A stretch of 64,000 nucleotides of DNA, taken from GWE2-51-13 sp041736705. GTDB lineage: Bacteria > Bacillota_I > Bacilli_A > Erysipelotrichales > Erysipelotrichaceae. The DNA lies in contig JBGSTC010000006.1 of NCBI GenBank assembly GCA_041736705.1, positions 1 to 64,000 on the forward strand. Reading direction: 5' to 3'. Under the pieces are notes generated by a model. It was not told the DNA's origin, ran no database searches, and saw only the letters and a list, made by a program, of their open reading frames with translations. A program made the position numbers and the translations under genes. Below, piece after piece: positions 50,809 through 59,251 of this stretch (position 1 is the first letter of the stretch; the number at the start of each line of letters is the position of its first letter).

Positions 50809-52042
50809 CAATCTCGATCGATGGCAAGAAACCATCAAGTCGCAGAGAATTGAAGGAATCGATGATATGATCCGCTCGAAAATCGAAAATCAGGTTCGTC
50901 GTCCGCTGTTTTTCCAATGGAGAATCGTTTTCACAGGTATGGTCGCCGTCTTTGTATCCTTCGCATTGTTGGTGAACCTGAATCCTCAGTTCAATGCGTT
51001 TGCGCATAACAACGAGATTCTCAGATCGATCGCGGAAATGATCGATTTCACCAAAAGAAATGACGTTGAAGACGCCTTCGACCTGGACTATGCCCAACAA
51101 ACCGATATCCACCTGGTTGCCGGCGATTACAAGTTGGATTTGGAGTATGTGATTTCCGATTATTTCACGATTTCGTTGTTTTATGAATTGACATATCAAG
51201 GTGAACCCTATGAAGGGTTCACCCCTCCCAAAACCGGTCCAGAAATTGAATTGGTCGACTCGGATGGAAAGCGAGTTTGGACTTCTGCCCATAATACATA
51301 CTTCGAGGAATATCAATGGATGGAATTGGAACTCACAGATTTGAATACATTTGAACCTTTGTCGATTCGAATCATTGCGGATGACGATGAAAAAACAGAA
51401 AGCGAATCCGCGATTCTGCAAAACAACCCCTACAAAAAAGTCGAAATGATCAATCAAAAGTTGAATCAATCCATCGAGATCGATGGTCAACGAATTATAT
51501 TGGATTCCCTTGAAGTCGGAGCGTTTGTCTCTCGGTTGAAATTCCATGCGGACCCGGAAAACTCCGAAAGAATCGATCAGATGACCTTCAGTTACCAAAA
51601 CGGGAAGAAACAAGCGCAGACGGTGAGTGCGAACTGGACGCCGACCGATTACACCTACATCTTCGGTGTGGGTCAATTGAATCAGTATGGTCACGTTGAA
51701 GTAAAGATCGTTGAAGCGACCTTTATCCAAAAAGAGAAGATCGACATCGTCATGGATACGGAAACCCTTCAAATCGATGGGTTACCGATTGAAATCCAAG
51801 TGATCGACCGATCGAAAGACGAGGATGAGTTTCGATTCTCTTTGTTGAATTCGAAGGGGAATTACTTCAGTGCTGTCTCAAAAGAACTCGGTATTTTTGG
51901 CGTATCCCATTCACTTGAGAATCCATCGCGCACCGATTTCTACTTTAGGGCGACAGAATTCACCCCTCGTCGAATCGAAATCGAATTGCATGAAGCTCGG
52001 GACTTGAAAATCGAAGGTCAAAAATTCAGATTGGATTGGTAA
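50798..52042 (+). CDS. Membrane-anchored anti-sigma factor, DUF4179-like
   Basis: A 414-residue protein: short cytoplasmic N-terminus (1-38), one membrane helix (about 40-62, WRIVFTGMVAVFVSFALLVNL) and a large extracellular beta-rich domain with repeated strands. This is the layout of DUF4179-type anti-sigma proteins found beside ECF sigma genes. The cytoplasmic part would bind the sigma factor; no zinc-binding HxxxCxxC motif is present. The sensor domain may detect cell-envelope stress. The 11-base overlap with the sigma gene supports coupled synthesis. RBS GGAGGAGT lies within the sigma gene (AATGGAGGAGTATG). Confidence 0.8.
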   Translation: MNNNNLDRWQETIKSQRIEGIDDMIRSKIENQVRRPLFFQWRIVFTGMVAVFVSFALLVNLNPQFNAFAHNNEILRSIAEMIDFTKRNDVEDAFDLDYAQQTDIHLVAGDYKLDLEYVISDYFTISLFYELTYQGEPYEGFTPPKTGPEIELVDSDGKRVWTSAHNTYFEEYQWMELELTDLNTFEPLSIRIIADDDEKTESESAILQNNPYKKVEMINQKLNQSIEIDGQRIILDSLEVGAFVSRLKFHADPENSERIDQMTFSYQNGKKQAQTVSANWTPTDYTYIFGVGQLNQYGHVEVKIVEATFIQKEKIDIVMDTETLQIDGLPIEIQVIDRSKDEDEFRFSLLNSKGNYFSAVSKELGIFGVSHSLENPSRTDFYFRATEFTPRRIEIELHEARDLKIEGQKFRLDW

Positions 52043-52193
52043 AATCGAAACGACAGAAAAAATTATGAAAAGTATCTACGGAATCTCGAAACAAAGGGCT
52101 TCCGTTTTCATTTGCTCGATAGAAAATTCCGTAAAAAAGACAAGATATGTAGAGCAGGATAGTGTAAACTAATAGGAAAAGGTAGGTAAGACC

Positions 52194-52685
52194 ATGCTCT
52201 TCACGATAACACAACTCAGGGAACTACAGGGCGAACTCGATGCCCGCATTTTCAAACAACACGACACGGATCGAAACCGGACAAGGATCGACCGTTGCTT
52301 GGCCTTGTCGGTCGAAATCGGGGAACTGGCGAATGAAACCCGCTGTTTCAAATATTGGAGCGTCCGACCCGCAAGCGCAAAAGAAGTCCTGCTGGAGGAA
52401 CTTGAAGACAGCATCCATTTCCTTTTGTCATTGGGAATCGACCTTGAAGACAAGAGTGATTTCATCGAATGTGAAGATGACGGGAAACATCTTTCCGAAA
52501 CATTCCTGGACTTCTATCGTGCAACAAGTTCCTTAACGTTCGACTTCACGCTCGAGAAGTATCTCGCGTGCTTCAAGTTCGTGGCGGTTTTGGCCGAGAA
52601 ACTGGGATTCAGCGAGTCGGATCTCGTGGAGTTCTACTTGAAGAAGAATATGAAGAACCATCAAAGGCAAGATACGCATTATTAG
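52194..52685 (+). CDS. Dimeric dUTP diphosphatase
   Basis: A 163-residue all-alpha NTP pyrophosphatase of the dimeric dUTPase (MazG-like) family. The metal-binding helix motif EIGELANETRCFKYWS (residues about 41-56; two Glu) and EELEDSIHFLLSLGIDL (67-83; Glu and Asp) are intact. It removes dUTP, keeping uracil out of DNA and feeding dUMP to thymidylate synthesis. It is different in fold from trimeric Dut. RBS is AAAGGTAGGTAAGACC. It is separate from the following peptidase, which has its own promoter. Confidence 0.88.
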   Translation: MLFTITQLRELQGELDARIFKQHDTDRNRTRIDRCLALSVEIGELANETRCFKYWSVRPASAKEVLLEELEDSIHFLLSLGIDLEDKSDFIECEDDGKHLSETFLDFYRATSSLTFDFTLEKYLACFKFVAVLAEKLGFSESDLVEFYLKKNMKNHQRQDTHY

Positions 52686-52695
52686 ACATTCCGCC

Positions 52696-52725
52696 TTGAA
52701 TGACGCGACGAATGAAGTGTATAAT
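52696..52725 (+). promoter_or_regulatory. Promoter of the M42 peptidase gene
   Basis: TTGAAT (52696-52701), 18-base spacer, TATAAT (52720-52725). Confidence 0.75.
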
Positions 52726-52752
52726 GAAAACATTGAACGAAGGAGTCAGAAA

Positions 52753-53868
52753 ATGGCCGAAAAAAAAGCAACGAAAATTGAAAAAGCTTACGGAAAAGTC
52801 GATCTGAAGATGATGCGTGAATTCACCGACGCCGACGGGATCTCGGGATGCGAGAAAGAAGCGACGCGTGTGATGAAGAAGTGGGTTTCGCCGGTCGCGG
52901 ATGAAATTACCTACGATACCTTGGGATCGCTGATCGCATTACAAAAGGGGACCGGGAACGGTCCGAAAATCATGTTGGCGGGACACATCGATGAAATCGG
53001 GTTTGTCGTACGCAACATCGACGATAAAGGATTCATCCGTATCGCGGCGATCGGCGGCTGGTGGGGTCATGTGCTCCTTTCCCAACCAGTGATCATCACG
53101 ACGCGTGAAGGGAAGAAAGTCTTCGGGATCGTCGGTTCGCAAGCGCCCCACGGGATGCCTGCGGATGTCCGCAATAAAGTCCGCGAAGTGAAGGAAATGT
53201 TCGTCGACATCGGATGCAAGGACAAGAACGAAGTCGAACTGGCCGGTGTCCGCATCGGAGACATGGTCACGCCGAAATCCGACTTCAACGTCATGGCGAA
53301 TCCGAACTATCTCTTGGCGAAAGCCTGGGACGACCGTGTCGGCGCCTTGATCGCGACGGAAGTCCTATTGAACTTGAAGGATGTCCCGCATGCGGCGGAT
53401 CTCTATGCGGTCGGTACCGTGCAGGAAGAAGTCGGCTTAAGAGGGGCGAAGACGGCGACCTATGCGGTGAAACCGGATCTGGGTCTAGCGATCGACGTCA
53501 CCATCGCGGAAGATACCCCGGGCAGCGAAGCGCGCATCAAAATGGGCGTCGGCGTGACTCTGGGTGTGTTGGATTCTTCCCATCTGGGTCATCGCGGCTT
53601 GCTGCATTACCTCGACGGACTGGCGAAAGAACTCAAGATCGACGTCCAATACGAAGCCTTGTTGGCGGGGGGCACCGATTCGGGTGAAATCCATAAATCC
53701 TTTGAAGGTATCGTCAACCTGACTTTATCGATCCCTTCGCGCTATATCCATTCCCACCGCGCCATGATCCATCGCAAGGATTATTGCGATACCGTTACCT
53801 TGTTGACGGAGTTCTGCAAACGCGTGGATTGGAAACTCATCGAAGAATTGAAAGAAACCAATCGTTAA
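52753..53868 (+). CDS. M42 family aminopeptidase
   Basis: A 371-residue metallopeptidase of family M42 (PepA/FrvX/YsdC type). Zinc ligands and catalytic residues are visible: AGHIDEIGF (His and Asp), KAWDDRVG (Asp bridging), VQEEVGLRGA (catalytic Glu and ligand Glu), LAIDVT (Asp) and SRYIHSH (His). These enzymes form dodecameric tetrahedral particles and trim peptides in the cytoplasm; some act as glucanases in annotation only. The start at 52753 follows GAAGGAGTCAGAAA and lies downstream of the promoter. A strong terminator follows. Confidence 0.92.
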   Translation: MAEKKATKIEKAYGKVDLKMMREFTDADGISGCEKEATRVMKKWVSPVADEITYDTLGSLIALQKGTGNGPKIMLAGHIDEIGFVVRNIDDKGFIRIAAIGGWWGHVLLSQPVIITTREGKKVFGIVGSQAPHGMPADVRNKVREVKEMFVDIGCKDKNEVELAGVRIGDMVTPKSDFNVMANPNYLLAKAWDDRVGALIATEVLLNLKDVPHAADLYAVGTVQEEVGLRGAKTATYAVKPDLGLAIDVTIAEDTPGSEARIKMGVGVTLGVLDSSHLGHRGLLHYLDGLAKELKIDVQYEALLAGGTDSGEIHKSFEGIVNLTLSIPSRYIHSHRAMIHRKDYCDTVTLLTEFCKRVDWKLIEELKETNR

Positions 53869-53870
53869 CC

Positions 53871-53891
53871 AAGTCCCTTCGGGGACTTTTT
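53871..53891 (+). terminator. Rho-independent terminator
   Basis: AAGTCCC/GGGACTT with TTCG loop and a T run. Confidence 0.9.
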
Positions 53892-53980
53892 CTTTGATTT
53901 GCGAAGAATTCGATGCATCTGTCGCTAAATCGGCCTTTATAGCGTACAATGGAACTATGGATACATAAGGAGGCGGCACC

Positions 53981-54388
53981 ATGAAATTCTTCAATAACGA
54001 AGCCGAAGAGGAGTTCGTTAAGGATAAATTCTCTTTCTTGCTTGATCGAGGGTATGAATACTCCTATGAATGTGTCTTGTATGAGATCCATGTCCATAAG
54101 TTCAGTCGTCCGGATGGGAATCTCATCCAACTCAACGACGACTTCAGGGAACATTTCGTGAATCTGCGGATTCTGAAAAAAGAGAAAACGACCGTGATCG
54201 ATTTTTCCTACGGGGCGAATGCGTGGACCATGGATTGGGTCGGACTGAAGGCGGCGTTGGACGAGACGAAAGCGTTGCGCGAGAAATACGTCAAAGACCG
54301 TTCGTTCTCCCACAGTAAGTATTCAAGGGCGGTCTACGACGTCTTTGTGAAATTGATCCAGGAAAACCTGGATACGCTTGAAGATTGA
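53981..54388 (+). CDS. Hypothetical protein, 135 residues
   Basis: No family recognised. A small acidic/basic cytoplasmic protein without membrane segments. It begins with a charged helix (NNEAEEEFVKDKFSFLLDRGYEYSYE) followed by strand-like segments (CVLYEIHVHKFSR, VNLRILKKEKTTVIDFSYG) and a C-terminal helix. The shape recalls small DUF proteins of immunity or SMI1-like type but this is not supported by a motif. RBS is AAGGAGGCGGCACC and a TACAAT -10-like hexamer lies at 53945-53950. It is monocistronic, between two terminators. Confidence 0.65.
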   Translation: MKFFNNEAEEEFVKDKFSFLLDRGYEYSYECVLYEIHVHKFSRPDGNLIQLNDDFREHFVNLRILKKEKTTVIDFSYGANAWTMDWVGLKAALDETKALREKYVKDRSFSHSKYSRAVYDVFVKLIQENLDTLED

Positions 54389-54393
54389 AGGAC

Positions 54394-54420
54394 AAAGGAA
54401 CCGACGGACGGTTCCTTTCT
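54394..54420 (+). terminator. Rho-independent terminator
   Basis: AAAGGAACCG/CGGTTCCTTT, ACGGA loop, TCTTT tail. Confidence 0.8.
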
Positions 54421-54474
54421 TTCCCATCAGTGTGCTTTCTGTTATAATAAGACGGTAAATAAGGGGAATAGTGA

Positions 54475-54930
54475 ATGAAAAAACGTGAACTCTTCGTGCT
54501 GGTCGGCGTCCTTGCGCTGGATCTGCTAAGCAAATATTGGATCGAATCGATCTTGGACCTCTATGATTCGATCACGGTCATCCCGGGGTTCTTCTGGCTG
54601 ACATATCTACGCAATACCGGCGCGGCCTGGAGTATTTTCGAAGGCCAGCGTTGGTTCTTCCTCGTTTTAGCGGCGGCCGCGATGGTCGGGATGGCGTATT
54701 TCTTCTTCAAAACCGACAAGAAGAACCAGGTACTGCGTTTCGCATTGATCTTCATGTTCGTCGGGACGATGGGGAACTTCATCGACCGGCTCGTACTGAC
54801 CTATGTCCGCGACTTCTTGTCGTTTAATACGTTTGGTTACATGTTCCCGGTCTTCAACGTCGCGGACATCTCGTTGAACGTCGGAGCCGGACTTTTGATT
54901 CTGGATGCTTGGCTTGAAAGGAAAAACTGA
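54475..54930 (+). CDS. lspA: Lipoprotein signal peptidase II
   Basis: A 151-residue membrane aspartyl protease with four helices. The two catalytic Asp segments are intact: GNFIDRLVLTYVRDF (residues about 100-114) and FNVADISLNVG (about 124-134), as is the YLRNTGAAWSIF block. It cleaves prolipoproteins before the lipidated Cys, and would process the three lipoproteins of the glucan locus. TATAAT at 54443-54448 is a likely -10. The start overlaps none upstream; rluD starts at its last base (TGATG). Confidence 0.95.
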   Translation: MKKRELFVLVGVLALDLLSKYWIESILDLYDSITVIPGFFWLTYLRNTGAAWSIFEGQRWFFLVLAAAAMVGMAYFFFKTDKKNQVLRFALIFMFVGTMGNFIDRLVLTYVRDFLSFNTFGYMFPVFNVADISLNVGAGLLILDAWLERKN

Positions 54931-55844
54931 TGGAAAATCTCGAGTATATCGTAACGCAGGAATACGCCGGGGATCGGCTGGATAAAATGCTGGTCAAAGT
55001 CTGCCCGGAATTTTCGCGTACCCGGATCCAACATTTCGTCGACAACGGTTTCGTGTTGATCAACGATCTGGAAACCAAAAGCAGCGCGAAAGTGAAGGTC
55101 AACGATGTCGTCAGCGCCGAATGGCCCGACGATGTCGAACTGGAAGTGTTGCCGCAGGAAATGGATTTGGACATCCTCTATGAAGACCACGACGTCATCG
55201 TCGTCAATAAACCCAAGGGGATGGTCGTCCATCCCGGTGCCGGAAACATGGATAAAACGTTGGTGAACGGTTTGCTTTTCCATTGCAAGGACTTGTCGGG
55301 CATCAACGGCGTCATGCGCCCGGGGATCGTCCATCGGATCGACAAGGATACCAGCGGGTGTCTGGTCGTGGCGAAGAACGACAACGCCCATCAAAGTCTG
55401 AGCGCGCAACTTCAAGACAAGACGATGAACCGTACCTATCTGGCCTTGGTCCACGGCGTCATGGAACATGAATACGGGACCATCGAAGCCCCGATCGGAC
55501 GCGACAAGAACGACCGTCAGAAGATGGCCGTGACCTCCACCAATTCCAAAGAGGCGCTGACGCGCTTTACGACGCTGGAACGCTTCAAGGACTGCACCTT
55601 GCTGGAATGTCGCCTGGAAACGGGACGGACGCATCAGATCCGCGTCCATATGCAATACATCGGATTCCCGATCGTCGGGGATCCCAAATATTCACTGAAA
55701 AACACACCGGATACGCAGGGACAGTGCCTGCATGCCAGTGAGATCCGTTTTATCCATCCTAGCACGAAAGAAGCGATGCACTTCAGCGCACCGCTTCCGA
55801 AAGTCTATTCGGATTTCTTGGATGACTTAAGACAAGGGAGGTAA
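54930..55844 (+). CDS. rluD: 23S rRNA pseudouridine synthase RluD family
   Basis: A 304-residue enzyme: S4 RNA-binding domain (about 13-70, RLDKMLVKVCPEFSRTRIQHFVDNGFVLIN) and catalytic domain with MVVHPGAGN, GIVHRIDKDTSGCLVVAKN (catalytic Asp) and TGRTHQIRVHMQYIGFPIVGDPKY. It isomerises uridines in 23S rRNA. The start codon overlaps the lspA stop (TGATG); the lspA-rluD arrangement is common in Bacillota. The next gene begins two bases after its stop, so lspA, rluD, rhomboid and dCMP deaminase form one operon. Confidence 0.92.
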   Translation: MENLEYIVTQEYAGDRLDKMLVKVCPEFSRTRIQHFVDNGFVLINDLETKSSAKVKVNDVVSAEWPDDVELEVLPQEMDLDILYEDHDVIVVNKPKGMVVHPGAGNMDKTLVNGLLFHCKDLSGINGVMRPGIVHRIDKDTSGCLVVAKNDNAHQSLSAQLQDKTMNRTYLALVHGVMEHEYGTIEAPIGRDKNDRQKMAVTSTNSKEALTRFTTLERFKDCTLLECRLETGRTHQIRVHMQYIGFPIVGDPKYSLKNTPDTQGQCLHASEIRFIHPSTKEAMHFSAPLPKVYSDFLDDLRQGR

Positions 55845-55846
55845 GC

Positions 55847-57085
55847 ATGGCGATTTTGAATCAGGATGTCTGGGCGCTCCATTGCGCCAAAATATTGATC
55901 GAACGGTACGCCTATTCCATCATCGACGTGCGTACCAATGCGAAGGAAATCTGGTTGGGGAACCCCAACCGCGAGGATTACCCTTTATTGCGTCTGACCG
56001 GGGAGAATTTCTTTCGGCGTCCTTTCGACACGCAGAGGGTCCAACGGATCCGCCAGGCGATCGAAACCTTCTTCAAGCGTGAGATGAACCTGACGGAAGT
56101 CGAATTCTTCACCGATGCGCCTCTGGAAGAAGAAGGACAGGTCGTCAAACTGAGTCCGGAACTCTGTACGGACCCGCATTTCTGCGAAGCCTTCCCGGAA
56201 GTGAAGGATGTTCTCCAGTTCGCGGAAGATCCGCAAAACGAATACAATAAACTCTCCGAAGCCATACGGGCGGTAAGGGACAAACAAGTCAAGGAAGCCC
56301 GCAAGCAGTTCGCCAAAGGGATCCCCTGGGCGAGTTTCATCATCATCGGGATCTGCACCGCGATCAGCGTGACCATCAACCTGTTGGCGGCCAACTACGA
56401 CATCATCGCGTCGTCGATCTTCCTGGGCGCATACTATAAAACCTTTGTCTTGGCCGGATATGAATACTGGCGCTTCTTCACCACCGGTTTCGTCCATATC
56501 GACCTCTTCCATCTCCTCATCAACATGATGGCGCTGACCAACATCGGGATGATGCTGGAACGTTTTTACGGACGCAAGAAATACCTAAGCATCCTCTTCA
56601 GCGGGATCATCGTCGGTTCGCTCTTCGTCTTCATCGGACAAGAAAACATCGTCAGCGTCGGGATCAGCGGCGGCTTGTATGCTTTATTGGGATCGCTGAT
56701 CGTCTATGCCTATGACAACGGATGGCTCAAACAACCCGCCTTCCGCAGCCAACTCGTCTTCATCCTCAGCATCAACCTGCTTGTCAACCTCATCCCCAAC
56801 GTCTCGGTTCTGGGTCATGCGGGGGGCTTTGTGAGCGGGGTGTTGTTGGGGATCATCTACAGTGAAACCCCGCATCTGGCGCTGCTTCGCAAAAACGCGA
56901 AGATCGCCGCGCTTGCACTCTTGGTTCTCTTAATCCCGATCAGCCAGGTCACCATCAAACACGGTCCGTTCTATGCCAAGACCGATCAATACGTGATCGA
57001 TCTAGCCCTTGATTTCGGGTTCGACAGCTATGCCGAGCATATGGCCGACCGTTTGAGCGATTACTACGAGGAGGTGGCGCGATGA
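55847..57085 (+). CDS. Rhomboid intramembrane serine protease, GluP-like
   Basis: A 412-residue protein with a soluble N-terminal domain (about 1-160) and a seven-helix rhomboid domain. The catalytic Ser lies in VSVGISGGLYALLG (GxSG motif, about residue 275) and the catalytic His in VLGHAGGFVSG (about 325); FVHIDLFHLLINMMAL provides the oxyanion helix. The long soluble N-terminus is as in B. subtilis YqgP (GluP). It cleaves membrane proteins. A C-terminal segment (about 365-412) lies beyond the last helix. Start follows AGGGAGGTAAGC. It overlaps the next gene by four bases. Confidence 0.9.
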   Translation: MAILNQDVWALHCAKILIERYAYSIIDVRTNAKEIWLGNPNREDYPLLRLTGENFFRRPFDTQRVQRIRQAIETFFKREMNLTEVEFFTDAPLEEEGQVVKLSPELCTDPHFCEAFPEVKDVLQFAEDPQNEYNKLSEAIRAVRDKQVKEARKQFAKGIPWASFIIIGICTAISVTINLLAANYDIIASSIFLGAYYKTFVLAGYEYWRFFTTGFVHIDLFHLLINMMALTNIGMMLERFYGRKKYLSILFSGIIVGSLFVFIGQENIVSVGISGGLYALLGSLIVYAYDNGWLKQPAFRSQLVFILSINLLVNLIPNVSVLGHAGGFVSGVLLGIIYSETPHLALLRKNAKIAALALLVLLIPISQVTIKHGPFYAKTDQYVIDLALDFGFDSYAEHMADRLSDYYEEVAR

Positions 57086-57561
57086 AACGTCAGAACGTCT
57101 TGAGTTGGGATGATTACTTCATGGGTTTAGCCCATCTTTCCAGTTTCCGCTCCAAAGACCCTGGGACGCAAGTCGGCGCGGTCGTCGTGGATACCGCGCA
57201 CAAAGTCGTCAGTATCGGCTACAACGGGTTTCCGATCGGTTGCGACGACGATGAATTCCCTTGGGAAAGGGAAGGGTCGCTCTACGAAAGCAAGTATGCT
57301 TACGTCGTGCATGCGGAACTCAACGCCATCCTCAACAGTCCCCGGTCTTTACAGGATTGTTTGATCTATGTTTCTTTATTTCCATGCAACGAATGCGCCA
57401 AGGCGATCATCCAATCCGGCATCAAAACGATCGTCTATGAAGACGATAAATATGCGGATACGGAAGCCGTCAAGGCAAGCAAAAGGATGCTGGCATCCGC
57501 CGGGGTAACGATCCGTCAGTTGCCGCATCGCGTACGAATCCATGTCGACATCGAGGGGTAA
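57082..57561 (+). CDS. dCMP deaminase (ComEB-like)
   Basis: A 159-residue zinc deaminase. HAELNAIL (His and catalytic Glu, near residue 76) and FPCNECAK (PCxxC, near residue 102) are intact, with the long insertion GYNGFPIGCDDDEFPWERE between first strands typical of dCMP deaminases. It makes dUMP for thymidylate synthesis, complementing the dUTPase gene at 52194. RBS is GAGGAGGTGGCGCG within the rhomboid gene; the starts overlap by ATGA. A small terminator follows. Confidence 0.9.
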   Translation: MKRQNVLSWDDYFMGLAHLSSFRSKDPGTQVGAVVVDTAHKVVSIGYNGFPIGCDDDEFPWEREGSLYESKYAYVVHAELNAILNSPRSLQDCLIYVSLFPCNECAKAIIQSGIKTIVYEDDKYADTEAVKASKRMLASAGVTIRQLPHRVRIHVDIEG

Positions 57562-57571
57562 CCCTCTTTTT
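57553..57571 (+). terminator. Terminator of the lspA operon
   Basis: GAGGG/CCCTC, GTAA loop, five T; overlaps the stop of the dCMP deaminase gene. Confidence 0.75.
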
Positions 57572-57575
57572 CATG

Positions 57576-57595
57576 TAAAAAGGCGCGATGCGCCT
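57576..57595 (-). terminator. Terminator of rnhC
   Basis: On the minus strand AGGCGC/GCGCCT with ATC-containing loop followed by TTTTTAC; it begins at the stop codon of the RNase HIII gene. Confidence 0.8.
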
Positions 57596-58451
57596 AGAGG
57601 TTCTTCGTATTCTTGAAATGCAGTTTCGCGACTTCATTGAGTCGTTCTCGTCCATAGGTTTCGACGAATCGCTTCGCGGCGGCGTCGACAAGGGAAGACG
57701 CCCCTTTGGGGAAGTCCATCTTGTATTCTGCCTTCATCGCATCGAAGGTCTGCAGGAAAAGGTAACGGGCGATCACGGAAGCGCAGGCGACGGCGAAATA
57801 TTTGCTTTCCGCCTTTGTCTCGAAGGTCAATCCTTTGACGACCTCGTTTTCCTTCGCCAGATAGCGATAATAGAGGCTCTCCGGCGCGAATTGGTCGACG
57901 ACCGTACATGAAGGCAGTTTCTTGATTTTGCCTCTGAGATGCACGTAGGCGGCGTTATGCAGGATCGCCTTGATGGCGTTGAGGTTATGTTGCTTCTGCA
58001 CTTGGTTGTATTTCGAATTCTGTACGACCAACACACTGTAGGGAATCGTTTCCATCAGGATCGGTGCGACCTTGCGTACCTGGACATCGTCCATCGCTTT
58101 GGAATCGGTGATCTGAAAGGACTTCAACGCTTCATAATGATTCTGCGTGGTATAGCAGGCGCACACGACCACCGGTCCGAAATAATCCCCGGTCCCCACT
58201 TCGTCGCTGCCGGCCATCGGAAAACGATCGTCTTTCTTCTCTTCCGTCACAAGAAAAACCTGGGCGTGTTCCTCGGCGTTCTTCCCTGCGAACACGACCT
58301 TCTTGGAATCATACACGGTGATCACGCAACCCCCCGCGTCGATCCGGTATTTCGTATACGGCAAACCCGTGGTCTTTTTCTCTTCCGAATATAACTTATC
58401 GAGAAAAACCAATTGTTCGTCGTTCAATGTCAAAGATATCGTAGTTTTCAT
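57594..58451 (-). CDS. rnhC: Ribonuclease HIII
   Basis: A 285-residue RNase H type 2 enzyme with the N-terminal TBP-like substrate-binding domain of RNase HIII (residues 1-75) and catalytic domain beginning at MAGSDEVGTGDYFGPVVV (Asp83, Glu84). Further acidic residues lie in ITDSKAMDD and CTVVDQFAP. It removes RNA from RNA/DNA hybrids. ATG at 58451 is preferred; an in-frame ATG at 58496 would add a 15-residue Asn/Gly-rich leader that does not fit the family. Divergent from cvpA. Confidence 0.92.
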   Translation of the reverse strand: MKTTISLTLNDEQLVFLDKLYSEEKKTTGLPYTKYRIDAGGCVITVYDSKKVVFAGKNAEEHAQVFLVTEEKKDDRFPMAGSDEVGTGDYFGPVVVCACYTTQNHYEALKSFQITDSKAMDDVQVRKVAPILMETIPYSVLVVQNSKYNQVQKQHNLNAIKAILHNAAYVHLRGKIKKLPSCTVVDQFAPESLYYRYLAKENEVVKGLTFETKAESKYFAVACASVIARYLFLQTFDAMKAEYKMDFPKGASSLVDAAAKRFVETYGRERLNEVAKLHFKNTKNL

Positions 58452-58579
58452 TGTTTCACCGTTCTCATGATAGCATGAACCCCCGTTTTTCTCCATACTT
58501 GCTTCAACCCCTTAAATTCATCGGTTTGCCCATTTGCATGTCGAGCCAAAAACCTTTATCATGAGAGAGAGGTGAGATT

Positions 58580-59245
58580 ATGACCATTCCCGTATCCTTT
58601 TTCCCGTACATCGACTTAGTCTTGATCCTGATCGCCGTCTTCGCGATCATCGACGGATACATGCACGGATTATTGCTGATGTTGCTGAACATCGCGAGCC
58701 TGTTCGCCGCGATTTTCCTGGCATGGTGGCTATCGCCCGCGATCGCCGCCCAATTCCCGCTCTATCCCAAAAGCACGTCCGAATTCGGGGAAGCGATCGG
58801 GGAACTAATCTATCAAAAACTCAACGCCGGCTTGTGGTTCCTCCTGATTTTCATCGGGGTGATGCTGCTGACGGTCTTGCTGCGTCCCTTGGTCAAACTG
58901 GTCGGGAAAGTCCCGCTCATCAAACAGACCAACAAGATCCTGGGCGCCGTGTTCGGTCTGCTTCAAACCGCGTTTTGGCTGCTTGTGTTGACCTTCGTCT
59001 TGTCGACGCCCTTGTTCCCCAACGGGAAAGCCGCGATCGAAGCGAGCTGGCTCAAACCCTTCAGCTTGGCCGGCAATCAAGTCCTGGGCGTGATCGGCGA
59101 CCAATTGGGCGAAAGCGTGTTGGTCCAGCGGATCATCAGCGGACAACCCCTGACCCAGGATGAATTGGATGACATTACGGAATGGCTGATACAAAACAAC
59201 ATCGATCAAGATGCGATCGACGACTTCATCGAAAAAATAAGGTAG
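58580..59245 (+). CDS. cvpA: CvpA family membrane protein
   Basis: A 221-residue protein with four membrane helices in the first 150 residues and a helical C-terminal tail (IDQDAIDDFIEKIR). YIDLVLILIAVFAIIDGYMHGLLLML and the paired helices at about 60-140 are typical for CvpA (colicin V production) proteins, linked to envelope homeostasis. Located directly before mutS2 (6-base gap), as in many Bacillota (cvpA-mutS2). RBS is GAGAGAGGTGAGATT. Confidence 0.85.
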   Translation: MTIPVSFFPYIDLVLILIAVFAIIDGYMHGLLLMLLNIASLFAAIFLAWWLSPAIAAQFPLYPKSTSEFGEAIGELIYQKLNAGLWFLLIFIGVMLLTVLLRPLVKLVGKVPLIKQTNKILGAVFGLLQTAFWLLVLTFVLSTPLFPNGKAAIEASWLKPFSLAGNQVLGVIGDQLGESVLVQRIISGQPLTQDELDDITEWLIQNNIDQDAIDDFIEKIR

Positions 59246-59251
59246 GACACT

